DNA of 64,000 nucleotides from Purpureocillium takamizusanense (GCF_022605165.1 NC_063068.1:5766001-5830000), one strand, 5' to 3'; counted from the stretch's first letter, positions 21,246 to 33,573 are shown. Notes: generated by a model from the letters alone, not told the origin. Translations and numbers: made by a program.

Positions 21246-24200
21246 GGTGGGCGGAGGCTGCGATGTGGTCGGTGGTGGTGGTGGTGATGCAAGGCGCAGG
21301 GGTGATGCGCTTCGAGGTCCCGCTGTGGGCAACGCAAGGCGGGAGACAACGGTGCGGGAGCCGCGGGTGGGACTCGTGCACGGCAGGGACACGGTCAAGT
21401 CTGGCGAGGAGACCGGCGGTGACGCTGTTGGCGATGATGGCAAGGCGCGACGGCGGCGTCAATGGCGGGCGGGACGCGAGCGCTGTGGGACATGCAACCG
21501 AGCCGGTCGGGGGTCTAGTAGATGAAACGGGCGCCGCTGAGAGACGTTGGGCGCGATGGGCGGGTTGCTTGAGGCTGCGGCGCGCGCAGAGGTAAGCTAC
21601 AACTTTTGTTCGTCGGGAACCAGAGCAGACCAGGGGTGGTCGTGACGTGATTGTGCGATGTGATGGGATGTGACGTGAGGCCGGGCGGGCGGGCGGGCGG
21701 GCGGGCGGCGGTGACGTTGTTGACGAAACGGTAGTGCAGCCAGCGGGTGAGGCTCAACGCTCAACGCAAACGGTCGAGGGCAAGACAGCAGCTTAGCTTG
21801 TTCGCAGTCGAATGCTTCTCCTTGGAAACGACGGGACTCGCAATTGCTTGACCTGTATGCAAGAGCCAAGGCGAGAAAGGGTGTGAGATGGAGCTGACGA
21901 GATTTTGTTGTGTGTGGAAGAGAGAAAGAGAGAGAGAGAGAATGGGAAGGGAGGGGAGAAGGGGAGCCCGAGGGATGGAGGGAGACATGGAGTTTTGGCC
22001 AAAGCAGCGTGTCGCGCATGAAACCCATTTGGAGATCGACGGGATCGAGGAGCACCAGCGGCAATAGCAGCAGCAGCAGCTGTAGCAAGACGCCGGGTCG
22101 CTCTGCTCTGGGCTGGGCTGCTGGGCCTGCCTGCTTCTGGGGAGAGAAGGTGTGGGGGGGGGGGGGGCGCGCGACGCACACCTGCTGGAGACACCCACTA
22201 GGGGACACCACACCCACCTTTCTGCCCACTGACGGGGAGAAGGACGGGGCCACACCCTCCACCCCGTGGACCTCACTGGCGGCGCTGAGGTGCTGGTGGA
22301 GGAGGGCCTCCAGGGCGGGCAGCCTCTTGCGGCGCCCATCCCTCTCTGCGACCCCCCGTCTCTGGCCGGCCCTGGTGCGGGTGTGCGCGAGCGGGCAGGC
22401 AAGGCCCAAGGGCGGCAGGCGTGCACACGCCCGCCCGCCCACACACCCGGCGCGAGCGCACCTCAGCCCAGGCCAGGGTGGTAGTAGCTGGAAGTACCGA
22501 CGAATACCTCGGACGCAGTGGGGTACTTGCCAGAGGGAGGCGCAAACTGCCCGGCTGGCACAGGGCAGGGCAGGGCACTGCACCTGCACACCCGACCCGA
22601 CGCCTCCAGCACTGTAAGCTCCGCTCCGTCCGCCCCAAGGAACCTTCTGTCGACGGGTCCATCGCCTCGAAACCGGCCAAGCAAGCCGCTCCTCGCACGA
22701 GCACCAAAGGGCTTGAGAAGTAAGCAGGCATGCAACCAACCTAGCAAGTGGCCATGGCCTTGGCCTCTGCTGCGTCTTCTCCATTGTCCCCCCCCCCCCG
22801 GGGTGCCAAGCGGCGCCTAGTAGGGATGACGACCAACTCCTCGGGGGCCCGCGAGAGGAGGGGAAGAGGGGCTCGAGCTCGACTTTTTCCACGAGCTGCA
22901 AGGCAAGGCAGGTAGGTAAGGTACCTTGCTGGACCCCAGCTCTGGTATGCTGCCGGGCAGTCCGCAAACGCCGGTCAGTGGCAGCAGCACCGCTTGTCGC
23001 CGAGAGCACCGGTCGGGCAGGGCAGCACAAGCACAAGCTGCCCGAGCCCCGGCACCCGGGAACGGCCACTGATGATGATCCACGACCCACGACGACTCTC
23101 GTCACGCCTGCTGCCATGCGTCGTCCATCCAGCCATGAGGTGTCCCGCGTCGCTCGCGCCCTCTCTACCACGGCGCTGGCCACCCCCCCTCTTTCAGCCA
23201 TTGGGAGGAAGCTCCGCCCGCGTCGCCGCTGGCACACCACCTCGTCCCCCTGCCCGACCTGACCGACTGCCTGTTCCAACCAGCCCTGTGCTGCACGCAC
23301 CCGGAGCAGGGCAGAGCAGAGTAGGCTGCGCGCGTCCGTCCGCTGGCAGCCCTGCTGGTGTGTCTGCACCCGCCTTGTGCCTGCCTTGCCTGCACCACAC
23401 ATCATACCCCCCCCTCACGCACCCCCGCCCCCGATCCCGCTCAAGCCCGCTGCAGCTTCCATGCTTTGCTTCCCCCACCCGCCGCCGCCTCCACTGCTTG
23501 CCTCCCTGCGTCTCCCATTGGAAAGCGCCCGCCGGACAGGGGCCACACACAGGTAGGGCCGCAAGGGTCCGCCATGCCCCATCCCCACCCCAATCCCTGT
23601 CCAAGTCGCTCGCTCGTACCGGGGCCCCTCGCCAAGTACTCGCGTACCCTGTGGCTTGACTCGTAGTACGTGCCATCTTTTTGCTTGCTTGTTCTGTGCT
23701 TGTCGCGGCCTCCCTTGAGCTTCTATCCGTCTTCGCCGACCTTGGCCTGCTTCCAGCTCGCTTCCGCCTGCTCGCCCCTCCCCTCCCCTCACCTGCCCTC
23801 CAGACCTCCACTGCGCCGCCCTGGAATGCCGCCATCTGCCCCCATGCCATGCTGCCATGCCATTGCCAAGCAAATTGGAAGTCAGGCCCTCTTCGCCTCG
23901 CCATGCCCACTGCCAAGGACACCTCAACTGAATGATGAGAGCACGTCGCAGAGCACGCTCGCCCTCCTGCGCAGCGCCTCTCTCGGCCCACGACCCGCCG
24001 CCGCATGTTGGTGGCGACGGGCCCGTCGTTCACCCAAGGTCCGGAGTTTGACTCCCGGAGCCTCGTGCCGGTTTCTCTCCTCTGCCGCGGAGGCTGCTCC
24101 CTGCCTCGAGTCATATTACTACTATACTACTCTGTACTTTTGTGCTCCTCACCGCATCTCCACTCGGCCCCAGCGCAGGCGCAGCGCAGCGCATCGACAG

Positions 24201-27200
24201 GAAAACAAACAATCACCGCCCGCCTGCCCGCCAAAAGGCACGCAGGTAGTAGCCAGCACCTAGCGCATTCCTGGAAAGAATCAAGGGTTTCCTCGAAAGC
24301 GGCCCCCCGACAACCACTCGGCGGGGGCGGACCCGCCGCTCCCACACCACGAGGACCCTGATCCGACCACCAAAATCTCGATCGCGATGACCCTTTCGTT
24401 GCTGCCCTCGTCGCCGTGGGGAGTCGGCGCCGCGCTTCGAAGCCAGGCCACCCAGGCCCCTCCAGGGGCCGAGCCAGCTCGCTCGTCAGCGCAAGGGACG
24501 CGCCCATCTCGTGGCACAGGGGACCTTGGGGACCTCTATTCTTCTGCAACTCTGCACCGCGCCTCAGCGCCCCTTGCCCTTGTGGGAGATGACGTCAAGA
24601 TCGAGATCTCGCGCACCGCCCAGCTGCCCACTGGCTGCCGGCCCGCTGAGCCACAAGCATCTCTCCGCTGCTCTGGGGATCAACCCTGGCCGTCCTGCCA
24701 CGCTGGATGGGAGCCGCTGCGAAGCGCTGGAAGCGGAGGCGCGTATTGCTGGCGTAAATGATGCCCTGTCCGGCGACGAGACCAAGCGTACAAAGAATGT
24801 GTTTTTTTTTCTGCGCAAAGTTGGCGCCACTGGTTCGTGCGACGCATTCGTCAACAGCATGGCGGCCAGTAGGCCCGACCCTGGCGCTCATTGTGCGACA
24901 TTGAACCGGACTGCCCGTGGCTTGTCGCGCTTCTGATGGCGCCTTCAAGGCAGGAATGTTGAGATCGCGAGGGCCCTCTCTCTCTCGCCGCCTCTCTTGG
25001 CATGCCATTGATGCCGTGCGGATTGACGTGCAACCCAAGACCCCGCCAGCAAGATGCAGGACCCCTGCGCTGTACCCGATAACGCAGCCACAATGGCGAG
25101 AGGGTTGTTCTGTCGTCATGATGATAATCAAATGATGTTTGTACCTAATATTTTTTTCCCGTCGGCCACAATTCCCGGATGTGCAACATTTCCAAGGGAG
25201 AGAGAGTGAAAGCCGAGCTGGCGGGCCTGGCCGGGGAGAGGGAGGGGCCCCTGCTGGATGCTGGGGTGCTGGGGCGTGTGCTGTGCTGGGCCAGAGTCGC
25301 CCCCGAAAGGGGGGTGGGGGGGGGGGGAGAGCTGGACGCCTCATGAGATCCAGGGTCGTGCCAGGGTCCAGGTCCGGCGTCGAGCTCTTGACCAGTAATC
25401 GGGCAGATCGGAAAACGTCGACCGCTGGCAGGTACTTGGGGTACATGGCCGGCTCTGCGCTGGCCAGCCAAACGCTCTGCGGCGCCTGACTTGAGGAACA
25501 GCCGTCTACCTCGCCGCTACCTCTAGCCCCAGCATGCGAATCTGGCACAATGGCCATGCTGCCGCGGATGCCTTTCTCTGCCCCGCCCCTGTTTCCGTCG
25601 ATGCTGCTTGTTTGACTTTGCGCCATTCCGGCCTGCAGCGCAGTGCGACAAAAGCCACCCCGCGCGCGCCGTGGCGGCCCTTTTGCTCCGGGGAGCGACG
25701 AGGGGTTTTGCCATGTTGGATGGATAGCAATCGTCTCGTTCGACGTTTTTGGCTTTCGGGCATCATGACCTGCCCGGCTGCCAGCCAGGCCAAGCCGTCG
25801 TCCGGGGTCGCGCATCCCGACTCCCGTTTTTGGAAAGCCCGCACCTGGCGACGACGTCACCGTCGCAGATGGCCTGCTAGACGCCACATGCACGCTAGGC
25901 GAAGGACTCGCCGAGAGCGAGGGCCTGTCTTTGCATCTGCCGGACATCAACGAGGCCCCTTCTCCGCTTCCATAGGTGCAGCGAGCGGGTGCGATTGTCA
26001 TGTCGGAGCAGCCGCGTTGCCACATGTGCAACGCAAGTTGAGCGAGAGGCGTCACCGGAGGAAGACGCGCCGCTCGCTTGGCGCGCCACAGATACTGGAT
26101 GGGTGTGTGGCGCGGCCACGACATTGTGCTGTTGGACTAGCCGCTCGCCGCCGATAGTCTGTTGAAGCAATCGTGAGACGGCAACCCGCAGCCACCAAAA
26201 CCTGGCAAGCGCCAGGGGCGACATCAAGGCGCTGGCAGACGAGCTTGCGTTAGTGGGCAGATAGAAGGCCCACGAGACTTGACATGGCAAATTGCATTCT
26301 TGGGCCGGCAACTAACAGCAAGTGCATCGTTCCAGACATGGCGAAGGGCGTTTTGGGCGTTGCAATCCCCTCACCTTCGTGTTCCGTAGCGCAAAAGCAT
26401 CCGGATGGTACCGTCCAGATGCGTCGTAGCTCCGGGCGGCGAGGCAACGACCCTTTGACCTGGCAAACCTCGGAAGCCTTCCATTGCCAGGGTCTCGCGA
26501 GGAAGAACCGGTCAGGCGGCTGACGATCACGGCGTTGGGGTAGTAGTGCCTGCAGCCCTGTCTCTGCGGTAGAGCCAGCAGCAGGAGAAGAGCCATTTTT
26601 CGAAGAACCCCGGCTCCTTGTGGGAAGACTGCGCGCGTGCATCGCACGGCCGTATATGGGATCGGGGTTTGGTCTGGCCAGGCTGAGCAATCTGGAGAAT
26701 TGGCGTCTGATCAATCCTGTTTGGGATGGGTTGGGCATGGAAAACGAAGGAGCGTGTCAGCGCGAGCACGGCCGACCTGCTGGGGAGGGGGGGGGGGGAG
26801 ACCTGACTTAGTGCTTGGACAAGCCACTGCAACAACCTCGTACCCAGGTACCTTAGTAGGAAGAGGAGACGACAGGAGTACTAGAGTTTTGTTGAGACGG
26901 GCCAGCGCTTGCGCCACGCACTTGGTGAAAGAGAGCCCGGAGAAGCTTGGAACACCAGCCACCTAAGTATGGCATGGACGACGGTGGCTACGACCCGGCG
27001 CGCCCCCCAAGCAGGATCTGGACGGACGGAAGGCACCAGAGGCCATCCCTCGCGGCCGCACGCATCCAGAGATGGTACTGCCTACCTTACGAACCTATAC
27101 TAACCTGCCCGTAATCAAGGACTAACAGGTACCCATGCATTCACGAGCATGTACGAAGCAACTTAGGTACCCAATGTATGCACGCATGCTGACGCTGACG

Positions 27201-30200
27201 ACAGCAAGCGCCGAGTACCCGGTCCGAGGCGCTGGAGCGAGTGCTCCTGCGCTGTCCACTGGTCACTTTGGCGAGCAGGGCAGACAGGAGCGACCGGTGC
27301 CAAGGCCACCCAGCTGTCCCCCGCTCGTGCCACTCAAGCCACTCTGTTGGCTCCGCAGGACTACCTCCTACCTGCGAAGGGCGCGAGCACCCTCCACTTG
27401 GAAGGAAGCTCAAGACACAGGGAGGGCAGCACGCCGCCGTTTGTCTGCTGGCGGCAGGGAAGCACATCGTACTTTCTGTATACACAGAATGTGCCTACCA
27501 GTGGTACGCAGAAACTTCGCACCATCCAATATTAGTACTAACCTAGGTACCAATTACGAAGTACCTTACTCAGGTTCGTATTCTTTCGAACGGCTCGATT
27601 GTGACGAGAGGCCATCCAACTCGCCAGACAGTTGATACCGGACAAACAGAACACACACACACCCCCTTATCAAACAAAGGGCCACTAGGGAACAGTCGCG
27701 TTGTGTCCGTGAGACAGGCGACTACTAATCGTCGACTTCCCCGATTGAACCATCCGGGCGGGGACTCTAGTTTTCTTTTCTTCATCGAGACAGCCATGAA
27801 CCTCCCATCGCCGGTCTTGGTCGCCCACCTGCGTGGCAGTGTCCGACAATCCAGGACCGCCGTCTATGGCTGCTTGTGATGCCCGCCGTTGCCGACTGCA
27901 ACAGTATCTCTACTACGGAAGGTACAGACAGAGAGCACTCGCCGTACTACCTCATTATGTACCTGATCTTGTCAGCCCAGTGCTCGCCCAAAGTCGCAGG
28001 CACGACCCCACCAAGGCCCCACTGCGGTGCACCCCCGCCCCTGCCCGGCGAACAGGGTGTGCAAGAACCTGCGAGCCTCCATTCGTACCCTGGCGTGGCT
28101 CGCCAAACACGCCTCGGCGCAGTGGGTGGCATGGCCCTGAAAGTCCACCTCTCCACCCCTCTAGCTCCACATCCCTTCTTGTCATCGTGATCCAAAAACA
28201 TTGTCCATGGCGATGCGATGCCTGGCTTGGCCGTTTCCTACCGAGAGCGACGCTTGCACATGGCCCAATCTCGACAATTGCCCATGCAGAAGCTGCAAAA
28301 CGAGAAAATGAGACACACAAAGGCGCCGTTGAGCTCACTGGGAAAAGATATGGGTCATTCATTACCATGCATGCTCTTCTGCTCCCCGCATCTGTGTTAC
28401 TAGCAGCATGAGTAACAGGCACAGGAATTGAGTCGTCCCTGATGATCCTCCAGACCAGAGTCCATCTAGACCCTGCCTGCCGTCTTTGGCGATTACTCGC
28501 ACTCGGCCTACTGTACTGTATCCTCTTCCGGAGACAAAGCCTTGCCCTTCCCTTCGCAAGGTCTCGACTCTAAAGACACGACACCATGGCTCTGTGGCTT
28601 GTTTGGCTGCATCCGGCGTCGGTGCTTTCCGCTGTCTTGTTGCGGCGATAGCGATGGCCTCGACAGTACCCGAAACTTTCATTGTCATGGCCCGTGTCTC
28701 TCTTTGACCGCAAAGGACGCCCAGGTGTAAGTGGTGAAGCTTGTTTCTGATTCTGACAGAACCAACAGGTCTTTGCTCCGTCATTTTGGCCCTGCCTGGC
28801 TTCTTCTGCACGACTGTTGCAACCCCCCCACCGTTGACGCACGTCGATCGTGTGCACCAAAAAAAAAAAAAAAGGAAGACGGACCGTTCATACCCTGGGC
28901 GTGCCAGCCCTGCGTCAACGACGTCATCGACACCGCCAGGGGTGTCTGGTGAGCCACGACTGGGTTTTCCTTTTGGCACTGGCACTCTAAAGCGCCTGTG
29001 TGGACGATTAGGCCGGGCCGGCCCCTCAGGGGTGGGCGCCCTGTTTTCCATGTTCGCGCAAGAAGACGCTCTCGTGAGAGCGGAGGAACCCGCAGACGAA
29101 GAGTTCCCGCTTTGGACCGGGTTCGCCGCGGCAGCGGGTCCCAGACCAGAGTCACCGTCGTTGTCATGGTCGCGGACGCGGCGGCGGCGGCGGCGGCAAC
29201 AACGACGACAATCTCACACAAAGCAGCGGTGACGATTGCCCGCTCTGATGGCTGCCCAAGCATGGCCACCTTCAGCCGGAAATTGGCAGAGACGGGCAAG
29301 TGTTCGACCGCGACATGGTAATATCAATACTGTACCGCCGTTTTAGCGGCATACGCGACATTCCTTGGAGCAAAAGATCCGAAAGTGCCAGACCCCCATC
29401 TTCAATGCGCAGCTGTTGTGCTTTTGCGTTGATCCTGGGGCGGCAGAACGTGGGTGCGGATCTGCTGCTAGAGAGGCTGGAGGCTGCGCCCATGGCTTCT
29501 CGATCGCGCAACCGCCTGGAGAGTGTGCATGAGCGGCCGGACCTCGTGGTCAAAGCCAGGTCCGCCGACGCACCGAACAGGATGGAGAACAGGATCAGGG
29601 CGCGTCGTCCGCCGCCACGTTACGCGCATGATATTGTGGCCGTGGCCAGATCCCTGCAATAGCCCTATGCGCATGCTGCCCGTCATCACGCGAGCATGCC
29701 TCTGCGTTGATCCTCGCAGATCTCGATGCTGTAAGACAGGGTCGCTTGCGGCGGCCCGCGGCGCCTTCGCCGTCTGAGGCTCCGGGTGGCCCCACGGCGA
29801 TTCAAAGAGAGGGAATGAGGAATCTCGCAATGTAATTTGGGGTTGTTGTTGAGAGGGCGGCCTCGTCACCTCTGATTTTGGCATACCATACGTAGCAGCT
29901 TTGCGCGTATCTGGCCTGTGTCATCGCCTTCGCCCTTGCCTGACCTGTCATGCGTATTGTCTCCCCCATTTTCTGACTTATCGATGGAAGAAGAAAAGCG
30001 GTAGAGACAGACCGAGATGATCGAGATCTTTTTTGAGATGGGTTTTCCCCGGGCAAGCTGTTTCCGGAAACCATTTACTTTTTTTTTTTCACTTTGCTCA
30101 GCTGGCGCAAGATCCGTTACTTTCTTCTGCGACCGGTTGTCCTACCGAGATTTCAGATGCCCTCGGATCTCTGGGGTTGAGAACGCAGCATCGAACCGGG

Positions 30201-31305
30201 GAGTGGACGAAGATGAGAGGTCTCACTCTCGGGCGAACCTGTGTTTGTTTGACTGGAACAGCCAGCCTGCCAGCCTGCTCACCCCCCCGGCTGCGCGAGA
30301 GCACTACTAACGTTAGTTTTACTAACTAGTACGTACCTGCTGCTACCACCCTAGCCTAGATCCTCAGTCAGACTCTGTATCAAGTCTCAGAGAAAAAAAC
30401 CCCCACTGCTCCTGGCGCCGCCGACGAAGTCTTGGGACATGAGGCCGAGGCGGTGCAGTGCAGCCGGTGCCGTGTCCGCCGGTGCAGCTCGCACAAGGTA
30501 CCAAGGGCCCGGGGCACGGCACAAGTCACATTTTCCCCTGCACTAGGTAGGTAGGTACATATATATTCATACAAGGTATGTATGTATGTTGTATGTTGTA
30601 TGTATGTGTGCATGTGTGCATCTGTGTGTGTATATGTGTGTAGCACATCTCGTGTTACCGGCGGTGCTCTACGTAGTTAGCCATGCACCCCGGATTTTGT
30701 GTCCCAAAGCCCCCCACGTCTAGGATGTATGAAGACAGACAGACCCCTTAAGGGGCGGAGAGGAGGGGGAGGTGGTGGTCTGGCATCTGGGTGCGCAGCC
30801 TGTCTTGTGGCATTGGTTCGTCATGTAGAGAGTCCCTTTTGTCGAGGACGGTCCGTTGGGCGGTGATCCTGACGACAGGACGCGTGAGAGCTCGGCGATG
30901 CGGCAAGTCAGGACGACGACAATGACCTCACGAGGAGAGAAGAAGGCGTGTGTGGAGGAGCTGCAAGTTGCAACGGTTTGTTTCCTCGCGAGAAGCCAGC
31001 AGCATCCCGTATGCCGTTCATATTACATACATACATCCTGTTTAGCAAAAAAAAAAAAAAAAACCAAAAAAAACAACCGAAAGCAGGGAAGGGCTGTCTG
31101 CTCTCCGGCCTGCCCGCCATGCCCCAAAACGCCTCCTTCGCCGCGTCATCTAATAGTAGCAAAATAAGGCGTCGCCGACTCTCGACCGGCCTACCAAGGT
31201 ATCGTCGCGCCGCAGTTGGTCGTTGTCGCCAGACTCGGTGCTTCCTCCTCCCGCAAGCGCCGCGCGTCTCGTGTCGGATGGATGTGGTCCTCAGGGGCTC
31301 GATCA
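21246..31305. other. 10 kb region without a supported gene, upstream of the FlbC-like gene
   Basis: This is the largest gap in the window. Several frames stay open for long distances on the minus strand (21597..23405, 602 codons; 24595..26124, 509 codons; 23194..24114, 306 codons) and many shorter ones on the plus strand, but none shows a domain, a plausible composition or intron signals. DNA from 22 to 24 kb is strongly C-rich on the plus strand, which removes stop codons on the other strand. Poly-G/C runs occur at 22154-22167, 22789-22801 and 25316-25327; GTAC clusters at 22910-22930, 26845-26880, 27070-27180 and 27480-27570; TATG/TGTG repeats at 30570-30645. Part of it is likely the FlbC-like gene's promoter and 5'UTR. 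I cannot exclude a noncoding RNA or a small lineage-specific gene. Confidence 0.5.
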
Positions 31306-33204
31306 CTATTGCCGACTCGGCGGCGGCGGCGGCGGCGCCATCTTGGTCGCGCCGGTGTCGACGCGCTTCGCGGCCGGCAGGGCGGGCACCTTGAAGCCTC
31401 CGTTGGCGCCCGGACCTGAGCCGCCTCCGACCTGCGTGAACGAGCCGCCCTTGAACCAGCGATCCTCCTCCGCCTTGCGCTTGCGGCTGAGCTCTGCCTG
31501 CATCTTGGGGTCGACCAGCTCCAGGCCCTGCACCGGCGTGAACGTGAGAGACGATGCGGCTCCGCCCACGCTGCTGCCGACGCCCGACGAGCGAAGGCCC
31601 TTGCCGGCCAGGTCGATGCCGCCCGACGGGCCAAACGCCCCGATGTTGGACGCGGAGCCCACCGAGCTGCCCGTGCCCCATCCCTTGTTCTTCGCGCTGA
31701 GCTTGGCCCTCGTTCGGTTATCGACTTGCAGCGCCCGAATCCGGCCGTCGTTCTGCTGCCCGATCATGCCCATGCCCACGGTCCCCTCGCCGGTGCCGTA
31801 GCCCACCTCCTTCTCCTCCTTGCCAAAGGCCATGCGGTTCTGGGCCTTGCGCAGATCCGTCATTGCCAGTGCCTCCTTGGCCTTTCGTGCCCTGCGGCCG
31901 CCACGCTTCCGAGCGGGCTTGTCGTCTGGCACGGGGAGGGCTCGGCCACCTTTGTTTGGCGGAGGCTCCGTGAGCTTCTCCAGTCGCTCCAGGCACGCCG
32001 ACTTGAGGTCGTCTCCCGTCTTCCCGTCGGGGCTCGAGTGGATTCTGTCGACCCGCGCAGCCAGTACCAGTTTCGCCGCCACGATTCTCATGGCCTGCTT
32101 CTTCAAGTCGTTGGGAATGTGCTGGATCATCTCCGAGTGGTACAGATAGCCCTGCTGCCGAACACCGATATTGGTGGCCAGACCGGCTTGGCGCTTCTTG
32201 GAACCCCAGGAAGGTATGTTGCACGCAGGCGTCTTGGACAGACCCGTCAGGCCGCCTGCCGCGTTTAGGAGCTGTGCCGCTGTGAGAGAACCGATGAGCG
32301 TCGTCAGGTTCGGCGCAAATATCGTCATCCGGGACTGCACGTATTCCATCAGGGTGTTCTTGGCCTTGTGCAGAGCAATGGCCATGTCGCAGGCTTGACG
32401 CACGCGGAGCAGCTCCTCGTCGCTCATCTCGTGGCCCTTGGACGTCGTTGCCTCCACGGTGACAATCATGAGTGATGGCCCGTCGAGGACAGCCTTGAGG
32501 CCCACGCCAAGGGGGTTGTTGGTGGAAGTCTGTAGGGACTTGATGCTTTCCGAGTCCATCGGTCCGTTGCCGATGATGGAGACGACCTTGGCATATTCGA
32601 GCGGCGTGGTGACGAGACGCTCAAGCTCAGGGAATCGTGTCGAGTAGTGGTCGCGGATGAATTTGTGCACCAATGCGACCTCACCGTCGATCATGGTCGA
32701 CAAACTGTTGGACTGGGTGAGGAGGCTATACTCGGGGTGGTCTTCGATGTTGCCGACGACCGACGTCTCCGACTCGGATCTGCCTCGATAATAGGCGATT
32801 TTCTGTAGCGTCGAGGACACGATGTTAGGTCTATCTCTCCGGAGGCCGATGTGAACACATCCTCTCAAACAGGACACGGGACGGGTGCGACTACTAACCT
32901 CGAGAACCGGCTCCAACGTGTGCATGAGGCTGGCGACGCTGCGGACGTCTTTGACGCCAGCAAGCTGCATCTTCTCGACTCTAGCCTTGGTCGCCTCCGC
33001 ATCCTCTAGGTCCTGGATGTCCTTGTCGTCCTCGCCGTTCGCGCCGTCCCTATTGACGCCGTCGACCTCCATGGCGTCCCCGTTGCGCTGCTCGTCGGCA
33101 TCTTGCTCGTCATTTTCGCGGTGGACAAGGCCATCGTTTGCCTCTTCCGCCTCATCTCCAGAGCTGCCAAAGTCGTTGAGCAGCTCGTCCGCGACGGTCG
33201 ACAT
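31306..33204 (-). CDS. prp31: Pre-mRNA splicing factor Prp31 (U4/U6.U5 tri-snRNP)
   Basis: Two exons, complement of 31306..32802 and 32899..33204, give 600 residues (human and yeast orthologues are near 500). Prp31 bridges the U4 snRNA 5' stem-loop and the 15.5K/Snu13 protein and holds the tri-snRNP together. Order of parts: acidic N-terminal tail (about 1-70), NOSIC region with ALVHKFIRDHYSTRFPELE, then the Nop domain with ACDMAIALHKAKNTLMEYV, SRMTIFAPNLTTLIG, AGGLTGLSKTPACNI and QGYLYHSEMIQHIP. A C-terminal Prp31 region follows with KKRGGRR-type basic residues, the motif DLRKAQNRMAFG and FTPVQGLELVDP; the end is Pro-rich (PPPPPP). The start at MSTVADELL is the family start; the frame stays open upstream but that part lies in the leader. 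The intron of 96 nt is a multiple of three and lacks a stop, so retention would insert 32 residues before KIAYY. Divergent with clf1. Confidence 0.93.
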   Translation of the reverse strand: MSTVADELLNDFGSSGDEAEEANDGLVHRENDEQDADEQRNGDAMEVDGVNRDGANGEDDKDIQDLEDAEATKARVEKMQLAGVKDVRSVASLMHTLEPVLEVSSRTRPVSCLRGCVHIGLRRDRPNIVSSTLQKIAYYRGRSESETSVVGNIEDHPEYSLLTQSNSLSTMIDGEVALVHKFIRDHYSTRFPELERLVTTPLEYAKVVSIIGNGPMDSESIKSLQTSTNNPLGVGLKAVLDGPSLMIVTVEATTSKGHEMSDEELLRVRQACDMAIALHKAKNTLMEYVQSRMTIFAPNLTTLIGSLTAAQLLNAAGGLTGLSKTPACNIPSWGSKKRQAGLATNIGVRQQGYLYHSEMIQHIPNDLKKQAMRIVAAKLVLAARVDRIHSSPDGKTGDDLKSACLERLEKLTEPPPNKGGRALPVPDDKPARKRGGRRARKAKEALAMTDLRKAQNRMAFGKEEKEVGYGTGEGTVGMGMIGQQNDGRIRALQVDNRTRAKLSAKNKGWGTGSSVGSASNIGAFGPSGGIDLAGKGLRSSGVGSSVGGAASSLTFTPVQGLELVDPKMQAELSRKRKAEEDRWFKGGSFTQVGGGSGPGANGGFKVPALPAAKRVDTGATKMAPPPPPPSRQ

Positions 33205-33573
33205 TGCGGGCGAGTTTATGCGATGACGCGATGACGAGTGGTTGTTCGTGCAGGATGAACGGAGGTGTTGCCTGGAGGTGAAGCACTGGCCCCAAATATT
33301 TCGTTGGCGGTTGCGACGGCGAGGCTGAGGGTCGACGCCACAGGTGTCGCGACGGGGCGGGCTGCACCGTGGCGCGCTGTGGCGCAGACCAAGCAGCGCT
33401 GAGCTGCTGCTAACTTGGTTTGGTGCCGCCAAGTGCGTATCACCGATAACAAGCTAACTACCCGCAAGTGCCCCAAATTTTGAGCCTCGTCACAACCCTC
33501 GTCAAACGCATCAACCATCAACCTCCCCATCCCCATCCATCCCTCAGCCGCCACCAGCGCCGCTCATCGCAAC
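33205..33573. promoter_or_regulatory. Shared promoter region of prp31 and clf1
   Basis: Only 369 bp separate the two start codons, so both 5'UTRs and promoters must lie here. No TATA box is visible, as usual for housekeeping genes. Two adjacent copies of CGATGACG (33221-33238) lie just before the prp31 ATG; TGACG/CGTCA is the half-site of CREB/ATF-type bZIP factors. The clf1 side is pyrimidine-rich (CATCCCCATCC-like). Confidence 0.6.

Noticed and set aside
24005..24080. A tRNA-like stretch ending with a GTTTGACTCCCGG T-arm look-alike
   Set aside because: The T stem does not pair properly and I could not build acceptor, D and anticodon arms around it.
23194..24114. A 306-codon minus-strand frame in the large gap
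   Set aside because: Arg/Gly/Ala-rich, no domain, and lies in C-rich DNA where minus-strand stops are rare.
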